Source: GCA-2708415 sp964353185
GTDB lineage: Bacteria > Pseudomonadota > Alphaproteobacteria > Micavibrionales > Micavibrionaceae
Assembly (NCBI GenBank): GCA_964353185.1
Contig: CAYGUV010000008.1
Span: forward strand, 37,590 to 101,589
Length of the DNA stretch: 64,000 nt
Reading direction: 5' to 3'
In this document: piece by piece, positions 18,630 through 26,650 of the stretch
How the letters are laid out: every line of letters starts with the position of its first letter
Position numbering within the stretch: position 1 is the first letter of the stretch
Notes under the pieces: generated by a model
What the model was told of the DNA's origin: nothing
What the model saw: the letters and a program-made list of their open reading frames with translations, nothing else
Databases searched by the model: none
Made by a program: the position numbers and the translations under genes

Positions 18630-18722
18630 TTAAACCCAAATCCTCTTCTATTATCAAAAAATCATGACATACTATAGGGATTGGATACAATATTCGCAAC
18701 AACCAGAAAGTAGTTATTACCT

Positions 18723-19469
18723 ATGAAAAATTTAATCGCCGGAAACTGGAAAATGAATGGATCGTTGAGCGATGCTATAAAGCTTACCCAAGATATTGTG
18801 GAGTGTATCCAAGAGAGCCCGCAACTATTGGAAAAGAATGACTTTTTGGTGTGCCCGCCATTTCATCATTTAATCCCTGTTCAGGGTGAATTGACGGCAG
18901 TTGTTGCGCTTGGTGGGCAAGATTGCTCCCCTTTTGATAATGGGGCGTACACGGGCGATGTATCTGCGGCGATGTTGAAAGATTCAAACGCAGAATATGT
19001 GATTTTAGGGCATTCGGAACGTCGTACTTATTATAGTGAAAGCAATTTGATGGTGAAGCAAAAGGCGATGATGGCCAATGAATCTGGCTTAAAAACAATA
19101 ATTTGTATTGGCGAGACCGAAGAAGAACGTGAAGCAGGCAAGGTCGAAGACGTTGTTGGAAGGCAATTGGCGGAATCATTACCTGAAACAGCGGCAGCGG
19201 AAAATACGGTTATTGCGTATGAGCCTGTTTGGGCGATTGGCACAGGGAAATCAGCGACACCTGCTGATATTGCGGCGGTGCATGATTTTATTCGTAGTGA
19301 GCTAGGGCAGAAAATTGAAGAGGGCGCAGATAAAATCCGTATTCTGTATGGTGGGTCTGTTAAACCAAGCAATGCCGCAGAAATTTTTGCGGTTAATAAT
19401 GTAAATGGCGCGTTGATTGGCGGGGCATCGTTAAAGGCCGAGGACTTTCTAGGGATTGCGAGGGCTTAA
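18723..19469 (+). CDS. tpiA: Triosephosphate isomerase
   Basis: A 248-residue TIM barrel that interconverts dihydroxyacetone phosphate and glyceraldehyde 3-phosphate. The substrate-binding GNWKMNG, catalytic histidine ILGHSERR, catalytic glutamate AYEPVWAIGTG and phosphate-binding GGSVKPSN are all intact. A degenerate second copy of its last 13 codons lies about 380 bp downstream, on the far side of the GIY-YIG element. Confidence 0.97.
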   Translation: MKNLIAGNWKMNGSLSDAIKLTQDIVECIQESPQLLEKNDFLVCPPFHHLIPVQGELTAVVALGGQDCSPFDNGAYTGDVSAAMLKDSNAEYVILGHSERRTYYSESNLMVKQKAMMANESGLKTIICIGETEEEREAGKVEDVVGRQLAESLPETAAAENTVIAYEPVWAIGTGKSATPADIAAVHDFIRSELGQKIEEGADKIRILYGGSVKPSNAAEIFAVNNVNGALIGGASLKAEDFLGIARA

Positions 19470-19488
19470 GATGTTGACATAAACTCAA

Positions 19489-19827
19489 TGTCATTTCGAC
19501 CAACGGGAGAAATCTCATGAATGATTATTTTGTATATATTCTAACCAATAATCACGGAAACGTAATGTATATAGGTGTGACAAGTAATTTGGAAAGAAGA
19601 GTTTTAGAGCATAAGTCAGGTTTAATTGAAGGTTTTACTAAGAAATATAAAATTTCAAAATTAGTTTATTATGAACAAACATCTTCTGTAGAGTCCGCAA
19701 TTTTGAGAGAAAAAGAAATTAAGAAATGGCGCCGAGAAAAGAAAAATGCGCTTGTTATAAAAATGAATCCACAAAGGGAAGACTTGTATGAGATTTCTCA
19801 GTCGCAAGATGCCCCTTCGAAATGACA
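19489..19827 (+). mobile_element. Putative GIY-YIG mobile element with palindromic ends
   Basis: A 339-bp unit begins with TGTCATTTCGA (19489-19499) and ends with the exact inverse, TCGAAATGACA (19817-19827). Inside these, GAGAAATCTC (19507-19516) at the left and GAGATTTCTC (19790-19799) at the right form a second inverted pair. The GIY-YIG gene fills the interior. The first 27 bases, read in reverse, are identical to the right arm of the 74-bp repeats inside pdhB and pdhC. The right end read in reverse also resembles the left arm of those repeats (GCGAC followed by GAG-AATCT). This fits an autonomous element and gene-less derivatives; transposition itself is inferred. Confidence 0.65.
19517..19825 (+). 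CDS. Small GIY-YIG nuclease-family protein
   Basis: A 102-residue single-domain protein of the UPF0213/YhbQ-like group. The GIY motif is V6-Y7-I8, the YIG motif is Y18-I19-G20, and the catalytic-helix arginine and histidine are in LERRVLEH. The C-terminal AILREKEIKKWRREKK is typical of these small nucleases. Its Shine-Dalgarno (GGGAG, 19505-19509) lies within the left terminal repeat and its TGA stop within the right one, so gene and repeat have evolved as one unit. Close relatives are common but mostly uncharacterised; a role in spreading the flanking repeat is my inference. Confidence 0.88.
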   Translation: MNDYFVYILTNNHGNVMYIGVTSNLERRVLEHKSGLIEGFTKKYKISKLVYYEQTSSVESAILREKEIKKWRREKKNALVIKMNPQREDLYEISQSQDAPSK

Positions 19828-19850
19828 GTTGGGTAATATGTCTTGCTATA

Positions 19851-19889
19851 TTGAAGGCCTAAGATTTCCTTGGGATTGCAAAGGCTTAA
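19851..19889 (+). pseudogene. Duplicated 3' end of tpiA
   Basis: This 39-bp segment aligns without gaps to the last 13 codons of tpiA (19431-19469). It reads L-K-A-stop-D-F-L-G-I-A-K-A-stop, against LKAEDFLGIARA in the real gene. About 31 of 39 bases agree and most differences are at silent positions, which indicates an old coding copy and not chance. No similarity extends upstream of 19851. Confidence 0.7.
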
Positions 19890-19901
19890 GAGTATTTCCT
19901 A

Positions 19902-20004
19902 TTTGTTGGGACTGCTATCCCTGCAATAACTAGGTTTTGCAAATCACGGTGCAAGGCCAATTGGTACTGTAGGGAGGCGCTCAGAAGAGCCTCGTCCAGA
20001 CAAA
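19902..20004 (+). ncRNA. Candidate structured RNA, 6S-like rod
   Basis: The region folds as one long interrupted hairpin. The closing helix is TTTGT (19902-19906) with ACAAA (20000-20004) and GGAC (19909-19912) with GTCC (19994-19997). A large central bubble follows, whose 3' side holds a small hairpin (GAGGC 19974-19978 with GCCTC 19989-19993). Inner helices pair TCCCTGC (19918-19924) with GTAGGGA (19969-19975) and GGTTTTGC (19933-19940) with GCAAGGCC (19951-19958). This is the architecture of 6S RNA, although shorter than usual. No primary-sequence match was recognised, and the strand is a guess. Confidence 0.35.
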
Positions 20005-20023
20005 GTTGATGTTTTTAGAGTTA

Positions 20024-20584
20024 CTATTTAATCTTATTGTTTGAGCTTTTTTCAATAAGGCTATTTATATCATCCCAATAAAATATATGGGCGGGCACAG
20101 TAAAACCGTGAACGTCATTTTCATCAAAATCTTTTAAGATCGTTCCACCTAGATTTTCGTAGAATTTATGTGCTTTTTTATTGTCTTTTCCGACACATAA
20201 GCCACATTCTTTTGCGTTATCTTCTTTGAAAAATTTTGCCATTGCATGCATAAGCTGTTTGCCCTGACCTTTACCCGTTTCAGCAGGGTCGAGAAATATC
20301 TCGTGCACCCAATGTAAAGGCAGGTGATCTCGGAAACCAACATCTATATAGCCTGCAATACCAAAACCTGTGATTTTATTATCTGTTTCAAACACACAAA
20401 AGAAAGGTTTTTCAATTTTAGAGCGGCTTTCGATAGTGGCCAAATAATTGCTATACCATTCATCATAAGGTTTTTCTTCCCATACTGACGTGGGCATTAA
20501 ATCTGCGTAAATAAGCTGCCTTGAGCGGATAGCAATATCAATTATTTGCGGCAGGTCTTGTTCTTTTGCGTGTCTTACAACCAT
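20024..20584 (-). CDS. GNAT-family N-acetyltransferase
   Basis: A 186-residue acetyltransferase of unknown substrate. The acetyl-CoA binding motif A reads EIFLDPAETGKGQGKQLM, and the C-terminal motif KDNKKAHKFYENLGG is typical of GNAT proteins. The start at 20584 (MVVRHAKEQDL) fits the family's N-terminus; in-frame codons extend to 20641 but contain no better start. It is a stand-alone gene divergent from secG and not part of a recognisable pathway here. Confidence 0.85.
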   Translation of the reverse strand: MVVRHAKEQDLPQIIDIAIRSRQLIYADLMPTSVWEEKPYDEWYSNYLATIESRSKIEKPFFCVFETDNKITGFGIAGYIDVGFRDHLPLHWVHEIFLDPAETGKGQGKQLMHAMAKFFKEDNAKECGLCVGKDNKKAHKFYENLGGTILKDFDENDVHGFTVPAHIFYWDDINSLIEKSSNNKIK

Positions 20585-20658
20585 TATTCTTTGTAACATA
20601 TTTACTATTAATAAAAAAATACTCGACATCCTTACATACACAATTTAAAAACATCTTC

Positions 20659-21057
20659 ATGGAAAATATCGTACTTATTATACATTTGTTATTGGCGCTT
20701 GGCATTATCGGGCTTGTTCTACTTCAACGTTCTGAAGGGGGCGGCCTTGGTATTGGTGGGGGATCTGGCGGAATTGGTGGATTGGCATCTGCGGGAGCGA
20801 CAGCGAATGCGTTGACAAAAACGACGACTTTCCTTGCAATTGGGTTCTTTTGCACCAGTTTATTGCTTGCCGTTTTGGCCGGTAAACAAACAAATCAAGC
20901 AAGCTTGTTAGAAACTTTGGATAATCCTCCTGCGGTGGTTGACACATTGGATGAAACAAGCGATAACAAACTCCCAGATGCTAAGGCAACTGGAAGTGAC
21001 AATTCGGACACAAAAACTCCAACAACTTCTACGCCATCGGCTCCATTATCTGAGTAA
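20659..21057 (+). CDS. secG: Preprotein translocase subunit SecG
   Basis: The ATG at 20659 (MENIVLII) gives 132 residues. Two membrane spans (residues about 2-22 and 55-75) flank the cytoplasmic loop with LLQRSEGGGLG and a glycine-rich GGGSGGIGG segment, the hallmark of SecG. The C-terminal tail from about residue 80 is acidic, polar and low-complexity, as in other alphaproteobacteria. SecG assists SecYE during protein export. It lies just upstream of pyrG. Confidence 0.95.
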   Translation: MENIVLIIHLLLALGIIGLVLLQRSEGGGLGIGGGSGGIGGLASAGATANALTKTTTFLAIGFFCTSLLLAVLAGKQTNQASLLETLDNPPAVVDTLDETSDNKLPDAKATGSDNSDTKTPTTSTPSAPLSE

Positions 21058-21087
21058 TTTCAGGTCGTGAAACCTTAATTATTACAC

Positions 21088-21107
21088 CGTCCTTTGAGAT
21101 AAGGACG
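21088..21107 (+). terminator. Stem-loop between secG and pyrG
   Basis: A perfect 7-bp stem, CGTCCTT (21088-21094) and AAGGACG (21101-21107), with a six-base loop. A run of five T lies about ten bases downstream, just before the pyrG GTG start. It may be a weak secG terminator or a leader structure for pyrG; the spacing to the T-run is too long for a classical terminator. Confidence 0.4.
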
Positions 21108-21124
21108 CGAAAGCTGTTTTTATT

Positions 21125-22762
21125 GTGGAAACTAAGTTTATATTTATTACTGGTGGTGTTGTTTCATCTTTGGGTAAAGGCCTTGGGTCTGCGGCGTTGG
21201 GGGCTTTGCTTCAGGCACGTGGCTATAAGGTAAGGCTTTGCAAGCTTGACCCATATTTAAACGTTGACCCAGGAACGATGAGCCCGTTTCAACATGGGGA
21301 AGTCTTTGTGACCGATGATGGTGCGGAAACAGACCTTGATTTAGGTCATTACGAGCGTTTTACCGGTAATCCAGCCTGTCAAAACGATAATGTCACCACG
21401 GGACGTATTTATACAGAGGTTCTTACAAAAGAACGTCGTGGCGATTATTTGGGCGCAACGGTTCAAGTCATTCCGCATGTCACCAATGAGATTAAAGATT
21501 TTATTCGCGAAAAAGACGGAACAGCCGATTTTGTTTTGTGTGAAATAGGCGGAACAGTTGGGGATATTGAATCCTTGCCGTTTATCGAATCTATTCGTCA
21601 GTTTGGTAATGAAGTGGGCCGTGAACGCGCATTATTTATTCATGTGACGTTACTACCCTATATTCCAGCGGCGGGAGAGCTTAAGACAAAACCGACGCAA
21701 CATAGCGTTAAAGAATTAATGGGCATGGGGATTCGTCCGCGTATTTTGTTATGTCGTGCGGATCGTGAAGTACCAGAGGAAGAGCTTAAGAAAATTGCGC
21801 TATTTTGTAACATTGATGAAAATAAGGTTATTCCTGCGTTAGATGCATCTTCTATTTATGAAGTGCCGTTGACGTATCATGCAGTTGGTCTGGATACACA
21901 AGTCTTGGATGCGTTTGGATTAGATACCAGCAAAGAGCCAGATTTATCCAAATGGGAGCAGATTGTTCGCCGTATCAAAAGCCCAGAAAGTGAAGTGACG
22001 ATTGCGGTTGTTGGAAAATACACAAATCTGAATGATAGTTATAAATCACTCAATGAGGCGCTGACGCATGGTGGTATTGCCAATAAGGTCAAAGTGAATA
22101 TCAAATTTGTCGAGGCAACCCTGTTTGATAAAGGTAATGACGACATTGCGCATGAGCTTGAGGGTGTAAATGGTATCTTGGTGCCTGGTGGATTTGGAAG
22201 CCGTGGCGCGGAAGGTAAAATTAAAGCGGCACAATATGCACGCGAAAAGAAAATCCCATATTTTGGTATTTGTTTTGGATTACAGATGGCTGTGTTGGAG
22301 GCCGCCCGTAACTTAGCCGGTATTACCGAAGCCAATTCAACAGAATTTAGCGAAGGGGGCACACATTTAGTGGGCCTTATGACTGAATGGGCAAAAGACA
22401 ACGAAATCGAAAAACGTGGATCAGAAGATGATTTAGGCGGAACAATGCGTTTGGGTGCGTTCCCCGCGGCGTTAAAGGCCGGATCAAAAGTAGCGGAGAT
22501 TTATGGCAGTACAGATATTTCCGAACGCCATCGCCACCGTTACGAAGTGAATATTAACTATAAAGATCAATTGGCCGAAGCAGGTTTTATCATGTCGGGT
22601 ACATCGCCTGATGGTTTTTTGCCTGAGATTTGCGAGCGCGAAGATCACCCATGGTTTATTGGTGTGCAATACCACCCAGAGTTAAAGTCCAAGCCGTTTG
22701 ATCCGCATCCATTATTTGTGAGCTTTATTGAGGCGGCAATAACCCAGGGGCGTTTAGTTTAA
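21125..22762 (+). CDS. pyrG: CTP synthase
   Basis: Amidates UTP to CTP with glutamine. A GTG start gives 545 residues. The N-terminal synthetase domain shows GGVVSSLGKGLGSAALG, and the C-terminal glutamine amidotransferase has the nucleophile in FGICFGLQMAVLEAARN and the His-Glu pair in VQYHPELKSKP. The length is normal. It is followed by a small lipoprotein gene 19 bases later. Confidence 0.97.
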   Translation: METKFIFITGGVVSSLGKGLGSAALGALLQARGYKVRLCKLDPYLNVDPGTMSPFQHGEVFVTDDGAETDLDLGHYERFTGNPACQNDNVTTGRIYTEVLTKERRGDYLGATVQVIPHVTNEIKDFIREKDGTADFVLCEIGGTVGDIESLPFIESIRQFGNEVGRERALFIHVTLLPYIPAAGELKTKPTQHSVKELMGMGIRPRILLCRADREVPEEELKKIALFCNIDENKVIPALDASSIYEVPLTYHAVGLDTQVLDAFGLDTSKEPDLSKWEQIVRRIKSPESEVTIAVVGKYTNLNDSYKSLNEALTHGGIANKVKVNIKFVEATLFDKGNDDIAHELEGVNGILVPGGFGSRGAEGKIKAAQYAREKKIPYFGICFGLQMAVLEAARNLAGITEANSTEFSEGGTHLVGLMTEWAKDNEIEKRGSEDDLGGTMRLGAFPAALKAGSKVAEIYGSTDISERHRHRYEVNINYKDQLAEAGFIMSGTSPDGFLPEICEREDHPWFIGVQYHPELKSKPFDPHPLFVSFIEAAITQGRLV

Positions 22763-22781
22763 TTTTAATAAAAGGTTTGAA

Positions 22782-22907
22782 ATGACAAAATATTATTTAG
22801 TTTTTTTATTGGTTATATCTTTTGGCATTAGCGGGTGTGAAACCATAAATGGCGCAGGCAAAGATCTGCAAAAGGCGGGTCAAGCCGTACAAAGAGCCGC
22901 AAATTAA
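22782..22907 (+). CDS. Entericidin-like small lipoprotein
   Basis: A 41-residue protein with its own ribosome binding site (AAAGG about 6 bases before the ATG). A hydrophobic signal of about 18 residues ends in a lipobox (GISGC), and the mature part reads ETINGAGKDLQKAGQAVQRAAN. This matches the entericidin EcnA/EcnB family, small lipoproteins often found next to housekeeping genes. Mature entericidin would be an outer-membrane-anchored amphipathic peptide; its role outside enterobacteria is unclear. Confidence 0.82.
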   Translation: MTKYYLVFLLVISFGISGCETINGAGKDLQKAGQAVQRAAN

Positions 22908-22918
22908 GTTTTTAAAAC

Positions 22919-23104
22919 TTATTTAAAAAAGTAAGCTAAAATGGCAAATAATATAAGCGCAGCAATGATCGCGCCGATAATAGGCATTTTCTTTTGACGA
23001 CGGCGCGCTTCTTTTCGTGTTTCATCTTCGGGATGCGCGACGTTGTGGGCTAGATGCTCTGCATCTTCTTTAATTTTTTCGGTTTTTTCTTTTAAATCAG
23101 TCAT
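22919..23104 (-). CDS. Small tail-anchored membrane protein, unknown function
   Basis: A 61-residue protein with a highly charged helical N-terminal part (residues 1-40, rich in K, E, R and D) and a single C-terminal membrane helix (IGAIIAALILFAILAYFFK). No family was recognised. Its composition and the clear charge/hydrophobic split suggest a real gene and not a chance frame, but no strong Shine-Dalgarno is visible. It is convergent with the entericidin-like gene, 11 bases away. Confidence 0.6.
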   Translation of the reverse strand: MTDLKEKTEKIKEDAEHLAHNVAHPEDETRKEARRRQKKMPIIGAIIAALILFAILAYFFK

Positions 23105-23201
23105 AACAACTAAAATAGCGATTCATGTGAAAAAGACAAATGAAATCTGTAGTCTTTCTTGTAAATAATCTTTGCGCGGACGTGCCAATCACTGTAAAAC
23201 A

Positions 23202-24068
23202 ATGGCTATGAAAACAGTAAAAATACAAAATATTGAATGTGCCAATGATAAACCTTTTGTCCTTTTTGGGGGGCTGAATGTTTTAGAAAATGAATCAATC
23301 ACCCTTGAGGCAGTTGAGGTTTATAAAACCATTACGGATAAACTTGGGATTCCATTTGTTTTCAAGGCGAGCTTTGATAAGGCCAATCGTTCCAGCATCC
23401 ATAGCTATCGCGGCGTGGGCCTAGAAGAGGGCATGCGTATATTTGAAAAGGTAAAGGCCGAGTTTGATAACGTGCCAATTATTACTGATGTTCATGAAAT
23501 TGACCAATGTCAAACCGTGGCTGACGTTGTTGATGTGATACAAATCCCTGCGTTTTTGGCGCGCCAAACAGATTTGGTCAAGGCGATGGCCCAAGCGGCA
23601 AATAAATCGGGCGCAGTGATTAATATCAAAAAACCGCAATATATGTCGCCTTATCAAATTGGCAATATTGTCGATAAATTTTCTGAATGTGGAAATGATA
23701 ATACAATTATTTGTGAGCGTGGATTTGCGCTTGGCTATGATAATTTGGTTGTTGATCCGATGGGCTTTGGTGTGATGAAAGACATATCAAAAGGTACGCC
23801 GATTATTTGCGATACTGTGCATGCCTCACAAATGCGTTTGCCCGGTAGTGAGGCCTCTGGTGGTCGTCGCGGCCTTGTGCCTGACTTAACCCGCGCCGTC
23901 ATGGCGATTGGTTTGGCAGGGTTGTTCATTGAAGCATATGAAGACCCAGATAAAGCAAAATGTGATGGCCCTTCTGCCATTCCATTTAACAAATTAGAAG
24001 AATTTTTAACCCAAGCCAAAGCCGTTGATGACCTAGTCAAATCAATGGATTTGGTGCAGATTGATTAA
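23202..24068 (+). CDS. kdsA: 3-deoxy-8-phosphooctulonate synthase KdsA
   Basis: Condenses phosphoenolpyruvate with arabinose 5-phosphate to Kdo-8-phosphate for the lipopolysaccharide core. The start at 23202 (MAMKTVKI) gives 288 residues; six bases later is a second possible ATG. Diagnostic segments are FKASFDKANRSS, TDVHE, INIKKPQ and the cluster GLVPDLTRAVMA. It pairs functionally with the lpx genes at the start of the window, and its place beside pyrG and eno is conserved in many proteobacteria. Confidence 0.96.
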   Translation: MAMKTVKIQNIECANDKPFVLFGGLNVLENESITLEAVEVYKTITDKLGIPFVFKASFDKANRSSIHSYRGVGLEEGMRIFEKVKAEFDNVPIITDVHEIDQCQTVADVVDVIQIPAFLARQTDLVKAMAQAANKSGAVINIKKPQYMSPYQIGNIVDKFSECGNDNTIICERGFALGYDNLVVDPMGFGVMKDISKGTPIICDTVHASQMRLPGSEASGGRRGLVPDLTRAVMAIGLAGLFIEAYEDPDKAKCDGPSAIPFNKLEEFLTQAKAVDDLVKSMDLVQID

Positions 24069-24085
24069 ATTAAGGATAATATAAA

Positions 24086-25360
24086 ATGACAGCCATCGTT
24101 GATATACATGCCAGACAAATTTTAGATAGCCGTGGGAACCCAACGGTTGAGGTTGATGTAACGCTTGAGAGTGGGGCATTTGGCCGTGCGATGGTGCCTT
24201 CTGGTGCATCGACTGGTAAATATGAAGCTGTTGAGCTTCGTGATGGAGATAAGAAGCGTTGGGGCGGTAAGGGTGTTGAGAAGGCCGTTAAAAACGTTAA
24301 TACAACAATTGCTGATGCGCTTTTGGGTAGTGACCCTGAGGAGCAGCTGCATCTTGATAATTTAATGCGCGCATTGGATGGAACGGATAATAAGTCCAAA
24401 ATTGGCGCTAATGCAATTTTGGGTGTATCACTTGCGATGGCGCGCGCGGTAGCAAATGAATTGGATGTTCCGTTATATCGTTATTTGGGCGGGCCCTATG
24501 CCCATCAATTGCCTGTACCGATGATGAATATTATTAATGGCGGCGCGCACGCGGACAACCCCGTTGATATTCAAGAATTTATGATTATGCCTGTGGGCGC
24601 GAAAAGCTTTGCCGAAGCATTACGATGTGGCGCGGAGATTTTTCACAGCTTAAAAAAAGAACTTCAAAAAGCGGGTCATAATACCAATGTAGGCGATGAG
24701 GGTGGGTTTGCCCCAGCTGTTAAGAACGCTGAAGAAGCCCTTGATTATATTATGAAATCAATTGATGCGGCAGGCTATAAATCAGGTAAAGATGTGGTCA
24801 TTGCGCTTGATTGTGCCGCGTCAGAATTTTATAAAGATGGTAAATATAACATGGCGGGTGCGGGGCAAATTCTAAGCTCTGCCGAAATGGTGAAATTTTA
24901 TGAAGATCTTTGCAAAAAATATCCCATTGTATCGATCGAAGATGCGCTTGATGAAGATGATTGGGATGGCTGGGTCGCCTTGACCAAGGCGATTGGTGGT
25001 AAAGTACAATTGGTGGGTGATGATTTATTCGTGACCAATGCGGAGCGTTTGAAAAAAGGCATAGATATAGGGGCAGGGAACGCGATTTTGATTAAGGTTA
25101 ATCAAATCGGTACATTGTCAGAGACTTTAGAGACCATTGAAATGGCAAAACGCGCAGGGTTTGGCATTGTGATGTCACATCGAAGTGGGGAGACCGAAGA
25201 TTCGATTATTGCCGATTTGGCCGTCGCGACCAATTGCGGGCAGATAAAAACGGGGTCTCTTTCTCGCTCTGACCGTATTGCGAAATATAATCAGCTTTTG
25301 AGAATAGAAGAAGAATTGAGCGATGCGGCGGTTTATAACGCTGAATTATTTAAAAAATAA
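24086..25360 (+). CDS. eno: Enolase
   Basis: A 424-residue glycolytic enzyme that interconverts 2-phosphoglycerate and phosphoenolpyruvate. Key segments are SRGNPTVEVDV, the mobile loop VPSGASTGKYEA, the magnesium-binding aspartates and glutamate in ALDCAASEF, SIEDALDEDDWDGW and LVGDDLFVTN, and the signature VMSHRSGETEDS. It starts 17 bases after kdsA with AAGGA-like bases before it. Its last 11 bases overlap the end of a convergent RNase H-like gene. Confidence 0.98.
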   Translation: MTAIVDIHARQILDSRGNPTVEVDVTLESGAFGRAMVPSGASTGKYEAVELRDGDKKRWGGKGVEKAVKNVNTTIADALLGSDPEEQLHLDNLMRALDGTDNKSKIGANAILGVSLAMARAVANELDVPLYRYLGGPYAHQLPVPMMNIINGGAHADNPVDIQEFMIMPVGAKSFAEALRCGAEIFHSLKKELQKAGHNTNVGDEGGFAPAVKNAEEALDYIMKSIDAAGYKSGKDVVIALDCAASEFYKDGKYNMAGAGQILSSAEMVKFYEDLCKKYPIVSIEDALDEDDWDGWVALTKAIGGKVQLVGDDLFVTNAERLKKGIDIGAGNAILIKVNQIGTLSETLETIEMAKRAGFGIVMSHRSGETEDSIIADLAVATNCGQIKTGSLSRSDRIAKYNQLLRIEEELSDAAVYNAELFKK

Positions 25361-26006
25361 TGGGCATCGGCCCTTTAAGATCTTTTTCAAGGGGCGGGCT
25401 ATCCTCTATATCAATGACTTCGTTTGGATCGTATGATGATTGAATGCCATTTTCGCGTGCAACGAGTGTTACATTATTTCTGCTAAGAATTTTTTTTCGG
25501 TTTTGTGAACCGCTTTTCACCGCCGCAGCATTATGGGCAGTTGTGGAAAGATAAATTTCCTCGTAACTGGTCATATCCTGATGACGTTTACAAACAGATT
25601 CAACATATTCGTGATTTGATAGGGCGTCTTTTACATCCCTTAGAAGAGAACCTATTGGTGAGTCTTTTAATAATTCTATTTTGGTGTTTTGCGCTTCACT
25701 TGGATTATTGACAAATTTGGATGCATCTTCATGGTCGGTAATAATTCTTATTTTTGAGCCTTCTGGTAAGTTTTTTAAGGCTAAATATATTCCAAGTAGT
25801 TCAGCGTGGGCGCTGCCAATTTTATTATCTTGTTGCCCAAATGATATATTACTTGCGTCATCAAAGACCGGTGATGATTCCAAATTTACATGATTTTGGG
25901 CTACTGCGCCTGCGCCACTACACTGGTCTTTAAAATTATAGCTACCGTCTGTGTAGACAGTTATATAACCATTTTTATCAGTAATTTCATCTAAATCAAA
26001 ATCCAT
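25350..26006 (-). CDS. RNase H-fold protein with altered active site
   Basis: A 218-residue protein. The N-terminal 160 residues follow the RNase HI layout: TVYTDGSYN with D20, GAGAV, HAELLGIYLAL with E69 and IITDHEDA with D91. The last conserved acidic position, normally in a D-x-L-A context, appears as AHNAAA (H158/N159), so one metal ligand seems replaced. A 60-residue C-terminal tail is unlike known RNase H extensions. It overlaps the end of eno and diverges from ftsB. It may be an RNase H-like enzyme with altered activity or an inactive derivative; function is not assigned. Confidence 0.68.
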   Translation of the reverse strand: MDFDLDEITDKNGYITVYTDGSYNFKDQCSGAGAVAQNHVNLESSPVFDDASNISFGQQDNKIGSAHAELLGIYLALKNLPEGSKIRIITDHEDASKFVNNPSEAQNTKIELLKDSPIGSLLRDVKDALSNHEYVESVCKRHQDMTSYEEIYLSTTAHNAAAVKSGSQNRKKILSRNNVTLVARENGIQSSYDPNEVIDIEDSPPLEKDLKGPMPIIF

Positions 26007-26177
26007 ATAAAATATTTAAATCAATTGATTTATTATGTCAATAATTAATAATATTGAATCAAAAGAATCACTTAGCGAGGATGAGGGGTGAATGTTCCTT
26101 ATTTGTACTCAATAAGTCATTGAAATAATTGTGTTTTATCCATTGACAGAGTGATTCGTTTTGTGATTCTATAGGGT

Positions 26178-26495
26178 ATGAGAAAGTTAATCGAAAAACG
26201 TTATTTATTGCGCCAAAACATGGTTTTTATTGTGGCTTTATCGCTGACAATTTATTTCTCATATCATCTTATTGCGGGGCCGCGTGGCTATTTTGAGTTA
26301 AAAGACTTGGAGTATAATATTTCTTTAGAGGCGGATAATTTACAAGTGCTTGAGCAAGAACGTATTGCGATTGAAAAAAAGGTCGTTATGATGCGCCCAG
26401 GGTCGATTGACCGCGACCTTTTGGAGGAGCGCGCGCGTTATATTTTAGGCTATACATCTAAAGAAGAATATATTTTGCTACAAAATCGCTCATAG
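26178..26495 (+). CDS. ftsB: FtsB/DivIC-family septum formation initiator
   Basis: A 105-residue bitopic protein: one membrane helix (residues about 17-33), then a coiled-coil from about 40 to 75, then the conserved PGSIDRDLLEERARYILGY region. FtsB links FtsL and FtsQ in the divisome. The order eno-ftsB-pdhA is typical of alphaproteobacteria. A TTGACA hexamer at 26143-26148 lies about 30 bases before the start, which would give a very short leader. A strong terminator follows the gene. Confidence 0.9.
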   Translation: MRKLIEKRYLLRQNMVFIVALSLTIYFSYHLIAGPRGYFELKDLEYNISLEADNLQVLEQERIAIEKKVVMMRPGSIDRDLLEERARYILGYTSKEEYILLQNRS

Positions 26496-26541
26496 CTACA
26501 AATTTATTATTCAATCATTTCAATATGTTATATCTTTTATA

Positions 26542-26572
26542 CCCGAATTTCATTATTCGGGTTTTCTTTTTT
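26542..26572 (+). terminator. Rho-independent terminator after ftsB
   Basis: CCCGAAT (26542-26548) pairs with ATTCGGG (26555-26561) around a six-base loop, followed at once by TTTTCTTTTTT. This is a textbook terminator and separates ftsB from the pdh operon. Confidence 0.9.
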
Positions 26573-26650
26573 CTGGATTTAGGGTTTGTTTGGCGGTAAT
26601 AAAGTCCATTAATTTTTGTTCGTAATACATCGAATAGAGGAGTGTATAAT

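Noticed and set aside
26143..26177. Sigma70 promoter directly before ftsB
   Set aside because: TTGACA is perfect, but no good -10 follows at 16-18 bases and the transcript would be leaderless; kept only as a remark in the ftsB entry.
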